DNA of 64,000 nt from an uncultured Gammaproteobacteria bacterium (GTDB lineage Bacteria; Pseudomonadota; Gammaproteobacteria; PS1; Pseudothioglobaceae), in contig CABWZI010000006.1 in assembly GCA_902509905.1 (NCBI GenBank), forward strand, positions 1 through 64,000, written 5' to 3'. The notes below the pieces were generated by a model. The model was given only the letters and a program-made list of their open reading frames with translations, was not told where the DNA came from and did no database searches. How positions within the stretch are numbered: the first letter of the stretch is position 1; each line of letters begins with the position of its first letter. A program made the position numbers and the translations under genes. This document shows positions 48,986 to 58,611 of the stretch, piece by piece.

Positions 48986-49919
48986 TTTGATACAAATGCT
49001 TAAACCTAAAACTAAATCTCAAACCACCACGCTTTTTGCATGGGCGCTTATTGCGCCTGCAGCTCTGGTCATGTTTTGGATAGTCGTTTGGCCTCTTTAT
49101 GAAACTTTTAGACTCTCATTTACTAATTCTAATCTAGGTACCCTAATGGGTGGGGCGGAATATATTGGATGGGAAAACTATGAAAAGGCAATAGGTGGTC
49201 GAAAGTTTCCATCAATTGTAACAAGAACTTTTTACTGGATGTTTTTATCAGTTGGTTTGAAGATAGTTTTGGGGTTAATTGGAGCATCTTTACTTGCAAG
49301 TAACATAAGAGCTAGAGGTGTTTTTCGTGCTCTGGTTATGCCGCCATGGATAGTACCAATAGCAATAGGTTGTTTTGGGTGGTTGTGGCTATATAATGGC
49401 CATTTTGGACTCATCTCAAACTTTATAGAAATGGTCGGTATTACTGATGGACCTTTCAGTTTCTTGGCATATAAACAAAGTGCTTTTTACTCTGCGGTTG
49501 TTACTGATGTATGGATTGGAACCCCAATGGTAACCCTGTTCTTTTTGGCTGCAATTCAAGGTGTCCCAAGAGATCTTTATGAAGCCGCATACGTTGATGG
49601 TGCTTCTCGTTGGTATCGCTTTAGAAGAATAACGTTGCCTCAAATTATGCCAACAATAGTCTCAATGGCTCTTCTCTCTGCAATATGGACCTTTAATTCT
49701 TTTGAAATTATTTGGATATTAACTGAAGGTGGCCCGCGTGGAGGAACTACTACATTAATTATTGATACTTTTAAGACTGCAATCTTTAGTTACAAGTTTG
49801 GCGCAGGCGCAACAAGAGCAGTGTTAGTTGTTTTAATACTCGGAGTATTCTCTCTAATTTATTTGACGGTACTTGATAAGCTTAACAAAAGGTATGGTTA
49901 TTCTGGAGTTCAAAAATGA
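48978..49919 (+). CDS. ABC sugar transporter permease 1 (MalF type)
   Basis: 313 aa, six helices, the first after a short cytoplasmic tail. The EAA loop lies in YEAAYVDGASRWYRFRRITLPQIMPTI (the consensus EAA...DGA....F..I.LP). MalF-like carbohydrate uptake family CUT1. Probably imports GlcNAc oligomers with the three other components nearby. Stop overlaps the next start by 4 bp. Confidence 0.93.
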   Translation: MSNLIQMLKPKTKSQTTTLFAWALIAPAALVMFWIVVWPLYETFRLSFTNSNLGTLMGGAEYIGWENYEKAIGGRKFPSIVTRTFYWMFLSVGLKIVLGLIGASLLASNIRARGVFRALVMPPWIVPIAIGCFGWLWLYNGHFGLISNFIEMVGITDGPFSFLAYKQSAFYSAVVTDVWIGTPMVTLFFLAAIQGVPRDLYEAAYVDGASRWYRFRRITLPQIMPTIVSMALLSAIWTFNSFEIIWILTEGGPRGGTTTLIIDTFKTAIFSYKFGAGATRAVLVVLILGVFSLIYLTVLDKLNKRYGYSGVQK

Positions 49920-50800
49920 TGGATAAATATACATTCCTACAAAAAATAGGGATTTATTCTTCTCTTGCTTTGTTCATTCTTTTTATGCTTCTGCCATTTG
50001 TAGAGATGTTTATTGCTTCATTGAGGCCTTTGACGCATTTGTTTAGTAGGCCTGATGTTCCTGTTGGTGAAACTATGACCTTTATGGATTTTATGAGTCG
50101 TTTCTATTCTGACAAAATGAGCTTTCAAGCATATAGAGATATGTGGGTTACTGTTCCTCAGTTACCACGGTACATTTTCAATAGTGTATTTTTATCAACT
50201 GCTGTGACATTTTTTTCTATGTGTTTTATTGTTCCTGCTGCATATGCCTATGCGAGATTTGACTTTCGTGGAAAAACGATAAGTCTTACTTTATTTCTTG
50301 CAGTGAATATGTTTTCAGGCGCTGTGCTTCTAATACCTCTATACAAACTATTAAGGGTTTATGGTTTATTAAACACCTATTGGGCAATGATTATTCCAGG
50401 GGTAGCATTTCTTATACCAACTGGAATTTGGCTGCTCAAGTCATTTTTGGAAAAAATTCCTTATGAGCTGGAGGAAGCTGCTTTTGTAGATGGAGCATCT
50501 AGACTTTATACCTTGCGCCGTGTAATATTGCCTTTAGCGGTCCCAGGGTTAATTGTGGTTGGTGTTGCTATGTTTATTGGAGCATATGCACAACAATTCT
50601 TATTTGCGATTACATTTAATCAAGATAGAGACTATATGCCACTTCCAGCCGGCATATTTGAATTTATTGGATACCAAGACGTATTGTGGAACGAAATGAT
50701 GGCCGCAAGTCTTGTAGGAATTCTGCCCGTGTTGTTAATTTTCCTGTTTATGCAGAAACATTTGATAGCAGGATTAACATCAGGGGCAGTAAAGGAGTGA
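49916..50800 (+). CDS. ABC sugar transporter permease 2 (MalG type)
   Basis: 294 aa, six helices. EAA motif in YELEEAAFVDGASRLYTLRRVILPLAVPGL. The protein has the usual periplasmic loop after helix 1 (RPLTHLFSRPDVPVGE...). Partner of the MalF-like permease in a heterodimeric CUT1 channel. 78 bases separate it from the binding-protein gene, which has its own strong ribosome-binding site. Confidence 0.93.
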   Translation: MMDKYTFLQKIGIYSSLALFILFMLLPFVEMFIASLRPLTHLFSRPDVPVGETMTFMDFMSRFYSDKMSFQAYRDMWVTVPQLPRYIFNSVFLSTAVTFFSMCFIVPAAYAYARFDFRGKTISLTLFLAVNMFSGAVLLIPLYKLLRVYGLLNTYWAMIIPGVAFLIPTGIWLLKSFLEKIPYELEEAAFVDGASRLYTLRRVILPLAVPGLIVVGVAMFIGAYAQQFLFAITFNQDRDYMPLPAGIFEFIGYQDVLWNEMMAASLVGILPVLLIFLFMQKHLIAGLTSGAVKE

Positions 50801-50878
50801 GAATTAAAATACTCACATTTAGTATTACTAGATCTATTTTATTCTAGTAATTTGTTGTAAAAATAAAAGGAGAAGTAA

Positions 50879-52084
50879 ATGAAAAATATAACTAAAGCAC
50901 TTTTCTTGGCAGTAATTGGAGCGGGTTTAATTGCTCCAGTTCAGGCTGAGGAAGTTCACATGATTATGTGCGGTGGTGAAATTCGTGAAGCTGATCAAGC
51001 AGTAATTTCTGCTTTTGAATCCAAGCACTCGGGTGTTACAGTCAATGCAGAAGCAGTTCCATGGGGAACTTGTCAGGATAAATCTATGACATTAGCTGCT
51101 GCTGGTGATCCTGTAGGTCTTGCTTACATGGGCTCACGTACCCTAAAGCAATTGGCACGTAGTGGATTGATTATTCCAGTTGATATTTCCGACGAACAGC
51201 AAGGCATGTATCAGCCAGGTATTCTCAATACAGTTACTGATGGTGGAAAAACTTGGGGATTCCCACACGCTTTTTCTACAAAAGCTTTGTTCATCAACTG
51301 TGGTTTAGTTGAAGAGGCAGGTATGGCATGTGTAGCTCCAAAGACTTGGGCAGGTATGTATAACATGGCTAAAGCAATTAATGACAATACTTCAGCTGCA
51401 GGTGTTGGCTTAGCTGCTAAAGACTTTGATAATACAATGCACCAATTCTTGAACTATCTTTATAGTAATGGCGGTTCTGTAAGTAATTCAGATACTGGAG
51501 AAATTACTTTTAACAGTCCAGAAACTGTAGAAACACTTGAGTTTGTTGGCAAATTAGCTGGTGTTGCTCAGGAAGGACCATCTGGATATGAGCGTTCTCA
51601 ATTGACTCAGTTATATAACGATGGTCAAATTGGAATGTATATCAATGGACCATGGGGCGCTGGACAGCATAATGATAACATTGCTGAAATCGTAGTTCCA
51701 ATTCCTGCTGGACCAAGTGGTGAAAGTGGAACATTATTAATCACTGACTCAATTGCGGTATTTAAAGGTTCTGCAAATGAAGATCTTGCAATGGAATTGG
51801 CTTCAATGCTTTCATCAGGCGAGGCTCAGTACGATCTTGACATGAGCTGGGGTTTAACTCCAATCATGCAGTATGAGAAAATGATGGATGATGTCTACTA
51901 CACAACTGACTATTGGAAAGTTTTTGTTGATCCAATTGGTAGTGGTGGACCAGAGCCAATGTTTGAGGACTTTAAAGCACTTCAGGCAGGTATCAACAGC
52001 GCCATCCAAGGCATAATCTTGGGTGAGGGTTCTGCTGCTGATCTAGTGGCAGAGGCTGCTGAAACTCTAGCAGAGGGTCTGTAA
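50879..52084 (+). CDS. ABC sugar-binding protein
   Basis: 401 aa periplasmic receptor (family 1, MalE-like). A signal peptide ends APVQA, then the mature start EEVHMIMCGGEIREADQAVISAFE. Other features are the hinge region MYINGPWGAGQHN and the helical C-terminus. Ribosome-binding site AAAAGGAGAAG. The ligand cannot be read from sequence; context says GlcNAc or chitobiose. A stable hairpin follows the gene, typical after highly expressed binding proteins. Confidence 0.92.
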   Translation: MKNITKALFLAVIGAGLIAPVQAEEVHMIMCGGEIREADQAVISAFESKHSGVTVNAEAVPWGTCQDKSMTLAAAGDPVGLAYMGSRTLKQLARSGLIIPVDISDEQQGMYQPGILNTVTDGGKTWGFPHAFSTKALFINCGLVEEAGMACVAPKTWAGMYNMAKAINDNTSAAGVGLAAKDFDNTMHQFLNYLYSNGGSVSNSDTGEITFNSPETVETLEFVGKLAGVAQEGPSGYERSQLTQLYNDGQIGMYINGPWGAGQHNDNIAEIVVPIPAGPSGESGTLLITDSIAVFKGSANEDLAMELASMLSSGEAQYDLDMSWGLTPIMQYEKMMDDVYYTTDYWKVFVDPIGSGGPEPMFEDFKALQAGINSAIQGIILGEGSAADLVAEAAETLAEGL

Positions 52085-52097
52085 GTCTAGAAACTAA

Positions 52098-52123
52098 TCA
52101 GGGGTAATGAAAATTGCCCCTGA
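52098..52123 (+). terminator. Hairpin after the binding-protein gene
   Basis: TCAGGGGTAAT/ATTGCCCCTGA, 11 pairs (one T-G) closed by a GAAA tetraloop. The T-run behind it is poor (ATTTAAT), so it may stabilise the upstream mRNA and reduce read-through to the ATPase gene instead of ending transcription fully. Confidence 0.6.
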
Positions 52124-52247
52124 ATTTAATGAGGTGAGCATTAAAAGTACGTTAAATTTATTGAGCGTTCTTTTAGGGCAGGCTTTGTCAAAAGTATTTA
52201 ATTATTTTAAAAATGCGTATGAAATACGCTTAAGTTAGGAAAGCAAT

Positions 52248-53327
52248 ATGGCGACTGTAAAACTCGAAAATATTAGTAAGAGCTTTGGTGAAACTGAAGT
52301 TTTGTTTGATATTAATCTTGAGATTAATGATAAAGAGTTTGTTGTTTTTGTTGGACCATCAGGCTGTGGAAAAACAACTTTACTGAGAATTATTTCCGGT
52401 CTAGAAGAGGCAACCGTTGGCAGTGTTCTAATAGACGGCAATGATGTTTCGAATGCACCTCCAGTCGAGAGAGGCATTTCTATGGTATTTCAATCTTATG
52501 CACTTTATCCCCATCTATCAGTATTTGAAAATATTGCTTTTCCTCTAAGAGTTGCAAAAGTTAATGAAAAAGAGTTAGAGGAAAAGGTTTTTAAAGCTGC
52601 TGATATTTTGCAATTAAGAGATCGTTTAGATTTTAAACCTGGTCAACTTTCAGGTGGGCAGCGTCAAAGGGTGGCGATTGGTCGTTCTATTGTTAGGGAC
52701 CCAAAAGTGTTCCTTTTTGACGAGCCGTTATCGAATTTAGATGCAGCTCTTCGAGGTGATATGAGGGTCGAACTTGCTAAACTTCATCAAAATTTAAATT
52801 CAACAATGATTTATGTCACGCATGATCAGATTGAAGCGATGACGATGGCAGATAAGATTGTAGTTTTGCATGATGGTGTGATTGAACAAGTGGGCTCCCC
52901 AATGGAGTTATACCACAACCCTAAAACAAAATTTGTCGCTGGCTTTATTGGCCACCCTAATATGAATTTTTTACAAGCAAGTGATACAAAAATTAACAAG
53001 GGTAAATTGACAGCAACTCTTGGCGATTCTTCTGTGAATATACCTTTAGAGGCTGGAGACACCAAAGACGGTGATAGTATAGAAATTGGGATTCGACCTG
53101 AAGATACAGTAGTGTCTAATAAAGGAGGTGTTCCAATGAATGTTGATGTTGTAGAGCATGTTGGAGCAACTGTTATCTTATATGGTTCTGTCTTAGATAA
53201 TAGTAATTTTTGTGCAGTGCTGCCTAGTGATTCAGTTATTAAGCCGGGTGATGAGATTCATCTTACGATAGATTCAAATAAATGCCACGCTTTCAATTCA
53301 GCAGGTCAAGCACTTAAAAGAATTTAG
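52248..53327 (+). CDS. ABC sugar transporter ATP-binding protein (MalK/UgpC/MsmX type)
   Basis: 359 aa. Walker A GPSGCGKTT (about 38-46), Q-loop region GISMVFQSYALYPHLSVFENI, signature LSGGQRQRVAIGRSI, Walker B VFLFDEPLSNLDA and a C-terminal MalK-type regulatory/TOBE domain (about 235-355). AGGAAAG precedes the ATG. Energises the CUT1 importer; ATPases of this type can serve several importers. Confidence 0.93.
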   Translation: MATVKLENISKSFGETEVLFDINLEINDKEFVVFVGPSGCGKTTLLRIISGLEEATVGSVLIDGNDVSNAPPVERGISMVFQSYALYPHLSVFENIAFPLRVAKVNEKELEEKVFKAADILQLRDRLDFKPGQLSGGQRQRVAIGRSIVRDPKVFLFDEPLSNLDAALRGDMRVELAKLHQNLNSTMIYVTHDQIEAMTMADKIVVLHDGVIEQVGSPMELYHNPKTKFVAGFIGHPNMNFLQASDTKINKGKLTATLGDSSVNIPLEAGDTKDGDSIEIGIRPEDTVVSNKGGVPMNVDVVEHVGATVILYGSVLDNSNFCAVLPSDSVIKPGDEIHLTIDSNKCHAFNSAGQALKRI

Positions 53328-53342
53328 AATAGGAGATTAATC

Positions 53343-54497
53343 ATGAGGACAGGTATCGTTGGACTTGGCTTAAGGGCTGGAAATGTTCTTAAAATGATTA
53401 TGGAAGATATGCCAGAAATGGAACTAGTTGGTTATGTAGATCCTGATCCATGCGGCTTATCAATTATTGAAGAGCATTCCAATTCCTTAACCCAATACCA
53501 GTCTCTTGATCAAATGATTAAAGGGTCTAATCTTGATCTTCTGTGGGTAGCTTCTCCAAATCACCTTCATTTAGAACATATTCGTTTAGGGCTTGAAGCA
53601 GGCCTGAAGGTCTTTTCAGAAAAGCCAATCGTAACCAATAAAGAAGATAGTTTTGCTCTTGCTAAATTAATTAAAAAATTTGGCGAAAATCAATTAATTG
53701 TTGGGCTTGTTTTAAGATACTCAGTTCATATGCGTGAAATGAGAAGGGTTATAGATAATGGCATGCTAGGCAAGATAACTTCACTTGAAGCTAATGAGCA
53801 CATAGCGCCTTATCATGGCTCATTTTTTATGAGAGATTGGCGACGGCTTGAAAAATATTCAGGTGGCTTTATGCTTGAAAAGTGCTGTCATGACATCGAC
53901 TTATACAATGGAATTGTTGGAGATAGGCCAAAGAGAGTTGTTAGTTTTGGAGGAAGAAATAATTTTATACCTTCAGAAGAGCCTGAGGGAAGTGAGCATG
54001 ATGATGTCTATCAAAAAAAGCTGTCCTATTGGGAAAACGTTGACAATCCTTTCACTAGCGATGCTGACATAATAGATCACCAAAATGCATTAATTGAATA
54101 CCCAAATAATGTAACGTTTACTTTCCATACAAGTATCAATGTTCCTGATGAGCAGAGGCGTTTCTGCGTTATTGGGTCTAGAGGTATGGCTGAAGGAGAT
54201 TTTGGTAGAGGCGGTCTTAAAGTTACAGATGCTCGTACTGGTGAGTGTCTTGAGGACCATGATTTTAGTGTTCCAGTTTCCTCTGAGACTGGCAACTATC
54301 CAGCTCACTATGGTGCAGACAAGTTAATGAGTGAAGACATTGTTAGTTTTTTAAGAGGAGAATCAACGTCTTTGCCAGTAGGCCCAAAAGAAGCAATAGC
54401 AGCAGGTCTTGTCGCTATGGCAATTGATGAGAGTATGAAGACTGGTCAGATTGTCGACATGACTAAAACCTGGGTAGAGCTCGATTCATTATATTAA
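53343..54497 (+). CDS. Gfo/Idh/MocA-family oxidoreductase 1
   Basis: 384 aa. N-terminal NAD(P)-binding Rossmann fold (GIVGLGLRAGNV; VASPNHLHLEHI; VFSEKPIV with the conserved EKP lysine) and a C-terminal alpha/beta domain with the active-site stretch GGFMLEKCCHDIDLYN. Acts on a sugar or sugar derivative, often oxidising C3 or C1. It lies in the importer operon, 15 bases after the ATPase gene, so its substrate is probably derived from the imported amino sugar. Confidence 0.9.
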   Translation: MRTGIVGLGLRAGNVLKMIMEDMPEMELVGYVDPDPCGLSIIEEHSNSLTQYQSLDQMIKGSNLDLLWVASPNHLHLEHIRLGLEAGLKVFSEKPIVTNKEDSFALAKLIKKFGENQLIVGLVLRYSVHMREMRRVIDNGMLGKITSLEANEHIAPYHGSFFMRDWRRLEKYSGGFMLEKCCHDIDLYNGIVGDRPKRVVSFGGRNNFIPSEEPEGSEHDDVYQKKLSYWENVDNPFTSDADIIDHQNALIEYPNNVTFTFHTSINVPDEQRRFCVIGSRGMAEGDFGRGGLKVTDARTGECLEDHDFSVPVSSETGNYPAHYGADKLMSEDIVSFLRGESTSLPVGPKEAIAAGLVAMAIDESMKTGQIVDMTKTWVELDSLY

Positions 54498-54507
54498 GGA
54501 GTAGGTT

Positions 54508-55353
54508 TTGATTAAAGGTATAAGTTATCTCTCTTTTGAGAATGGTCTTTCAAACAATGAATCTATAGAGTCGGCTTTATCTCAAACTAAAAAAAATGGT
54601 TTTGATGCACTTGAACTTTCTGTCTCAAGTGAAGGGGTTATCAATACAAACACCTCAAAAGCTGAATGCGAAATAATTCGAAAAAAAATTGATGACTCTG
54701 GAATTTTTGTTGATAGCATTGCTACTGGAATGAGTTGGGGAGTGAGTCCAACAAGTAATGACAGGTCGATAAGAGAAAAATCAATTAAACTTCATCAGGA
54801 TGCATTAAAAGTTGCAAGCTTCCTTGACTGCAAAGCTCTGCTTTTCGTTCCAGGAGTTGTCAAAAGTCCAATTTCACCAGATATAGTTCGATATGACAAA
54901 GCCCTGGATCGACTTAGAGAGGCTATTAATCAAATGCTGCCAATAGCAGAGGATTTAAATGTTGATTTGTGTATGGAAAATGTATGGAATGGTTTTTTCT
55001 ACTCACCCATTGAGCTCAGAGATTTTGTAGATTCATTTGATTCTGACAGGTTAGGTGTCTATCTAGATGTAGGAAATTTAATTGGCTATCAGCAATATCC
55101 ACCGCACTGGGTAGAGCTTCTCAACTCCAGAATCAAAAGAGTTCAGATTAAAGATTTTCAGGAGAATTTTGACTGGACAGGTAGCTTCAGTTTTTGTGAT
55201 ATTGGTGCGGGCGATGTTCCGTGGAAAGAGACAATAGCGGCTTTAAATGCTATCCAGTACAAGAGCACTATTATTGCTGAAATGCTTCCATGGGACGAGA
55301 CTATTCTCTCTCGTACCTCAGCAGCAATGGATCAATTATTTAATTTCAAATAG
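54508..55353 (+). CDS. Sugar isomerase/epimerase-like TIM-barrel protein
   Basis: 281 aa of the AP-endonuclease-2/xylose-isomerase-like fold. Metal-ligand blocks are DLCMENVWNGFFYSP (Glu), LGVYLDVGNLIGY (Asp), RIKRVQIKDF (Lys/Asp region) and the C-terminal IIAEMLPWDETI (Glu). The start is TTG, set by AAGGAG at the right distance and by the lack of a nearby ATG. Between two Gfo/Idh/MocA genes, an arrangement seen in ketosugar pathways (3-keto-glycoside or inositol-like). Exact reaction unknown. Confidence 0.87.
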   Translation: MIKGISYLSFENGLSNNESIESALSQTKKNGFDALELSVSSEGVINTNTSKAECEIIRKKIDDSGIFVDSIATGMSWGVSPTSNDRSIREKSIKLHQDALKVASFLDCKALLFVPGVVKSPISPDIVRYDKALDRLREAINQMLPIAEDLNVDLCMENVWNGFFYSPIELRDFVDSFDSDRLGVYLDVGNLIGYQQYPPHWVELLNSRIKRVQIKDFQENFDWTGSFSFCDIGAGDVPWKETIAALNAIQYKSTIIAEMLPWDETILSRTSAAMDQLFNFK

Positions 55354-55367
55354 ACTTTTTTAACGAT

Positions 55368-56402
55368 ATGGCTAACAAACTTAAGGTTGGAATTATTGGG
55401 CTTGGTAGTATGGGATCAACTCATTTGGACATTTATTCAAAGATAAAAGAAGTTGAGGTGATTGCTATTGCGGATTCAATTCAGAGTAGGCTTGATGGCT
55501 CTTCTAAAGCTGAGGGCAATATAAGCGGTCAAGCTGAAGGGGGTGTTACTGGACTGAGTGCAATAAAATATCTTGATGGTATGGAGCTTATTGAAAATCC
55601 TGACATTGATGTTGTAGATATTTGTGTTGGAACTGATCTTCATTTTACTTTTGTAGAGGCAGCGCTCTCAAAAGGAAAGCATGTTTTAGTCGAAAAACCT
55701 TTAGCAAGAACTTATGATGAGGCTAAACAAATAATTCAATTGGCGGAACAATCTAGCACATATGTTATGTCAGCAATGTGTCTTAGATATTGGCCTGCTT
55801 GGGTTTTTCTCAAGGAAGCAATAGATTCAAATGCTTATGGTAAATGCTTGTCTCTTAACTTTAAGAGGCAAACCAGTTTTCCTGGTGGCGCTTTTTACTC
55901 TGACCATAATCAATGCGGCGGAGCGCTTCTAGATCTTCATGTGCATGACACTGATTTTGTTAATTACTGTTTAGGCTTGCCAGAGGCAGTTTTTAGTCAA
56001 GGCTATAAAGGGCCAAGTGGAGGGATTGATCATATTGCCACTCATTATATTTACAATCAATCAGATTTATCACCATTAGTTAGCTCTGAAGGATCATGGA
56101 CTATGCAAGAGGGTTATGGATTTAATATGTCATACACTGCTAATTTTGAGAATGGAACTCTCAGTTATCTTTTAGAGCAGGATGAGACCCTTAAACTTTT
56201 TAGATCTGGCTCTGAGCCAGAATCAATTAATTTAAAAGAAGGCATGGGCTATGAATTTGAGATACGCACATTTGTCGATGAAATTTTGTCAGGTAATTCT
56301 ACAAATCATGATTTATTGAGACAGGCTTCAGAGACTGTTGCTATTATTGAGGCAGAAAAGACGAGTATCGAAACCTGTTCCTTGGTTTCGATAAAGATTT
56401 AA
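55368..56402 (+). CDS. Gfo/Idh/MocA-family oxidoreductase 2
   Basis: 344 aa. Rossmann part with GIIGLGSMGSTHLDIY, DVVDICVGTDLHFTFVEAAL and VLVEKPLARTYDEAK; the catalytic domain has CGGALLDLHVHDTDFVNYCLG, where the His-x2-Asp pair is expected at the active site. Different from the first Gfo protein, so the two probably act at different steps (for example oxidation and reduction). Last gene of the operon; the ATG has no strong ribosome-binding site. Confidence 0.9.
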   Translation: MANKLKVGIIGLGSMGSTHLDIYSKIKEVEVIAIADSIQSRLDGSSKAEGNISGQAEGGVTGLSAIKYLDGMELIENPDIDVVDICVGTDLHFTFVEAALSKGKHVLVEKPLARTYDEAKQIIQLAEQSSTYVMSAMCLRYWPAWVFLKEAIDSNAYGKCLSLNFKRQTSFPGGAFYSDHNQCGGALLDLHVHDTDFVNYCLGLPEAVFSQGYKGPSGGIDHIATHYIYNQSDLSPLVSSEGSWTMQEGYGFNMSYTANFENGTLSYLLEQDETLKLFRSGSEPESINLKEGMGYEFEIRTFVDEILSGNSTNHDLLRQASETVAIIEAEKTSIETCSLVSIKI

Positions 56403-56428
56403 ATCAAATTTATTAGGCTTAATAATTC

Positions 56429-56965
56429 CTAGTAAGTGCCAAGTTTGTAATCATCCCAAACTTGCTGAGCAAGTGCCCCAATGTACTCATCATCATTTTC
56501 TAGGGCTTGTTTAATCCAAAATCTAGCCTCTAAAAAATTTTTATCTCCACCTTTTCCAAGAAGATACATTCTTCCAAGATTGTATTGAGCAGGCGCATCA
56601 CCCTGTTCAGCTGCCTTGATGAACCAACTAAACGCTAGGTTATCATTTTGACTGGCACCCTGCCCCCGAAGGTAGAGATTGCCTAGATTGTATTGTGCAT
56701 TAACATTACCCTGCTCTGCAGACTTTGTATACCACTTAATCGCTTCCTGGAAGTCCTGAGCTATGCCTCTTCCGTTTGCATGCATCCATCCAAGATTATA
56801 TTGAGCTCTGGCATTCCCATCTTGTGCGACTTTGGTCCATTCAAGTATAGCACCTTTATAGTCCCCACTAGCATAAGCTCTCTGTCCATCAATGTAGTCG
56901 GCTGAGACACTTAATGTAAAACAAAAAGAACATAAAAAAGCTAATAAAACATGATTTTTAGACAT
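56429..56965 (-). CDS. Secreted Sel1-repeat protein (178 aa)
   Basis: A signal peptide (MSKNHVLLAFLCSFCFTLSVSA) is followed by four Sel1 repeats, each starting A.AQYNLG: RAQYNLGWMHANGRG, NAQYNLGNLYLRGQG, PAQYNLGRMYLLGKG, plus the first degenerate one. Periplasmic scaffold, partners unknown. Stands alone, convergent with the amino-sugar operon and divergent from modA. Confidence 0.88.
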   Translation of the reverse strand: MSKNHVLLAFLCSFCFTLSVSADYIDGQRAYASGDYKGAILEWTKVAQDGNARAQYNLGWMHANGRGIAQDFQEAIKWYTKSAEQGNVNAQYNLGNLYLRGQGASQNDNLAFSWFIKAAEQGDAPAQYNLGRMYLLGKGGDKNFLEARFWIKQALENDDEYIGALAQQVWDDYKLGTY

Positions 56966-57136
56966 TATTTTCCTTTAATTTTTTTGCATTCTTACTAATG
57001 CTTAACATATTAACATAATTGAATTTAATTATGCAGCTTTGAATGGCGACAATTATAACAATTAGAGGAGTTATTCACTATAGAATGTATTTACCAAATT
57101 GCTAAGATTTGCTCCACATTTGCTAATCATTTTAAA

Positions 57137-57922
57137 ATGCCAAAAATCTATATGTTGCATGCTAAGTTAAAGATCTTTGTTTTGACATTTGCCTGCCAAT
57201 TGCTTTTTGTCACTCAAGCTTTGTCTAATGAAATCAGAATTGCAGTGGCTAGTAATTTCTTTTCAACGATGCAGGAGATTATTGTCCAGTTTGAATTAGA
57301 AAACACTGATACTTCTAGAGCAAATAAAATAGTTCTTATTCCAGGCTCCTCGGGTAAACACTTTGGACAAATTATCAATGGCGCCCCTTTTGATCTGTTT
57401 TTTTCAGCTGATAAAATAAGACCAACATTACTCGAGGAACAAGGAGCTATAAGAGAACAATCAAGATTCACTTATGCATTAGGAAGGCTTGCACTTTGGA
57501 GTCCTAGAAGTCCATTCATTGATTTAGAGGGAGAGGTTCTTTTTGATGAAGATTTTAGATTTATAGCTATAGCTAATCCTAAAATTGCACCTTATGGAAT
57601 AGCATCTAAAGAGGTACTTATGTCAATGAAGTTATGGCAAGATTTGAATAAAAAAATTGTAAGAGGAGAAAATATAGCACAGACATTTCAATTCATCAGC
57701 AGCGGAAATGCAGAGTTGGGATTTATTTCATATTCTCAAATTTTAGATTCAAATTTTAATTTAGGCGGCTCTTTTTGGCTAGTTCCTCAGTCGTTGTATA
57801 ATCCAATTGAACAGCAAGCAGTGCTTTTAAGAGATAGCCCTTTGGCAAGAGACTTTATTGAGTTTATAAAATCTGAGAAGGCATTAAATCTTATTAAAAA
57901 AAATGGATATGATTTACCCTGA
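57137..57922 (+). CDS. modA: Molybdate-binding protein ModA
   Basis: 261-aa periplasmic receptor. Signal peptide (ending ALS), mature start NEIRIAVASNFFSTMQEI, then VLIPGSSGKHFGQIINGAPFDLFFSAD, the classic ModA motif with the oxyanion-binding serines. C-terminal IANPKIAPYGIASKEVL and GNAELGFISYSQI also match. The ATG at 57137 and another at 57152 both give a signal peptide. Operon with modB (TGATG overlap) and modC. ModE and molybdopterin genes are not in the window. Confidence 0.93.
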   Translation: MPKIYMLHAKLKIFVLTFACQLLFVTQALSNEIRIAVASNFFSTMQEIIVQFELENTDTSRANKIVLIPGSSGKHFGQIINGAPFDLFFSADKIRPTLLEEQGAIREQSRFTYALGRLALWSPRSPFIDLEGEVLFDEDFRFIAIANPKIAPYGIASKEVLMSMKLWQDLNKKIVRGENIAQTFQFISSGNAELGFISYSQILDSNFNLGGSFWLVPQSLYNPIEQQAVLLRDSPLARDFIEFIKSEKALNLIKKNGYDLP

Positions 57923-58611
57923 TGTTAAGTGAAACAGATATTTCAGCGATTAGTGTTACCATTAAATTGGCTTTACTCAGTACAGCCATATTAATTGCTA
58001 TTGGAACCCCGCTAGCCTGGTGGTTATCGCAAACAAAGTTTAAATTTAAAGTTGTATTTGAAGCTATTATTGCATTGCCTCTGATACTACCTCCAACTGT
58101 ATTAGGCTTTTATTTACTAATGACATTAGGCTCCAATAGTCCATTAGCTGGATTTTTAGAATATTTTGGAGGGGGTTCAATTGCCTTTACTTTCAGTGGT
58201 CTGGTTGTTGGATCTGTAATTTACTCACTGCCTTTCGTTGTTCAGCCACTTCAAAATTCTTTCAGCGCAGTTAGAATTGAATCTTTGGAAGTGGCAGCGA
58301 CTTTAGGAGCATCAAATATCGATCGATTTTTTACAGTTGCTGTTCCATTAGCACGCTCTGGTTTTATAACAGCCGCAGTTCTTGGATTTGCCCATACAGT
58401 AGGTGAGTTTGGAGTTGTGCTCATGATTGGAGGAAATATTCCAGGTGAGACAAGCGTTCTATCTATAGCCATTTATGATCATGTTGAGGCAATGGAGTAT
58501 TCTCAAGCCCATTTATTAGCCGGTGGTTTACTGGTAGCTTCTTTTGTAATGCTAATTTTTGTGTATCTCTTTAATCGTCATTTTTCACTAGTGAGGAGCA
58601 GGGACTGGTGA
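57922..58611 (+). CDS. modB: Molybdate ABC transporter permease ModB
   Basis: 229 aa, five helices. Contains the CUT-independent EAA loop ESLEVAATLGASNIDRFFTVAVPLARSG and the ModB-typical GTPLAWWLSQTKF, PLILPPTVLGFYLL and HTVGEFGVVLMIGGNIPGET segments. Its start shares one base with the modA stop, and modC begins four bases before its end. Confidence 0.95.
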   Translation: MLSETDISAISVTIKLALLSTAILIAIGTPLAWWLSQTKFKFKVVFEAIIALPLILPPTVLGFYLLMTLGSNSPLAGFLEYFGGGSIAFTFSGLVVGSVIYSLPFVVQPLQNSFSAVRIESLEVAATLGASNIDRFFTVAVPLARSGFITAAVLGFAHTVGEFGVVLMIGGNIPGETSVLSIAIYDHVEAMEYSQAHLLAGGLLVASFVMLIFVYLFNRHFSLVRSRDW

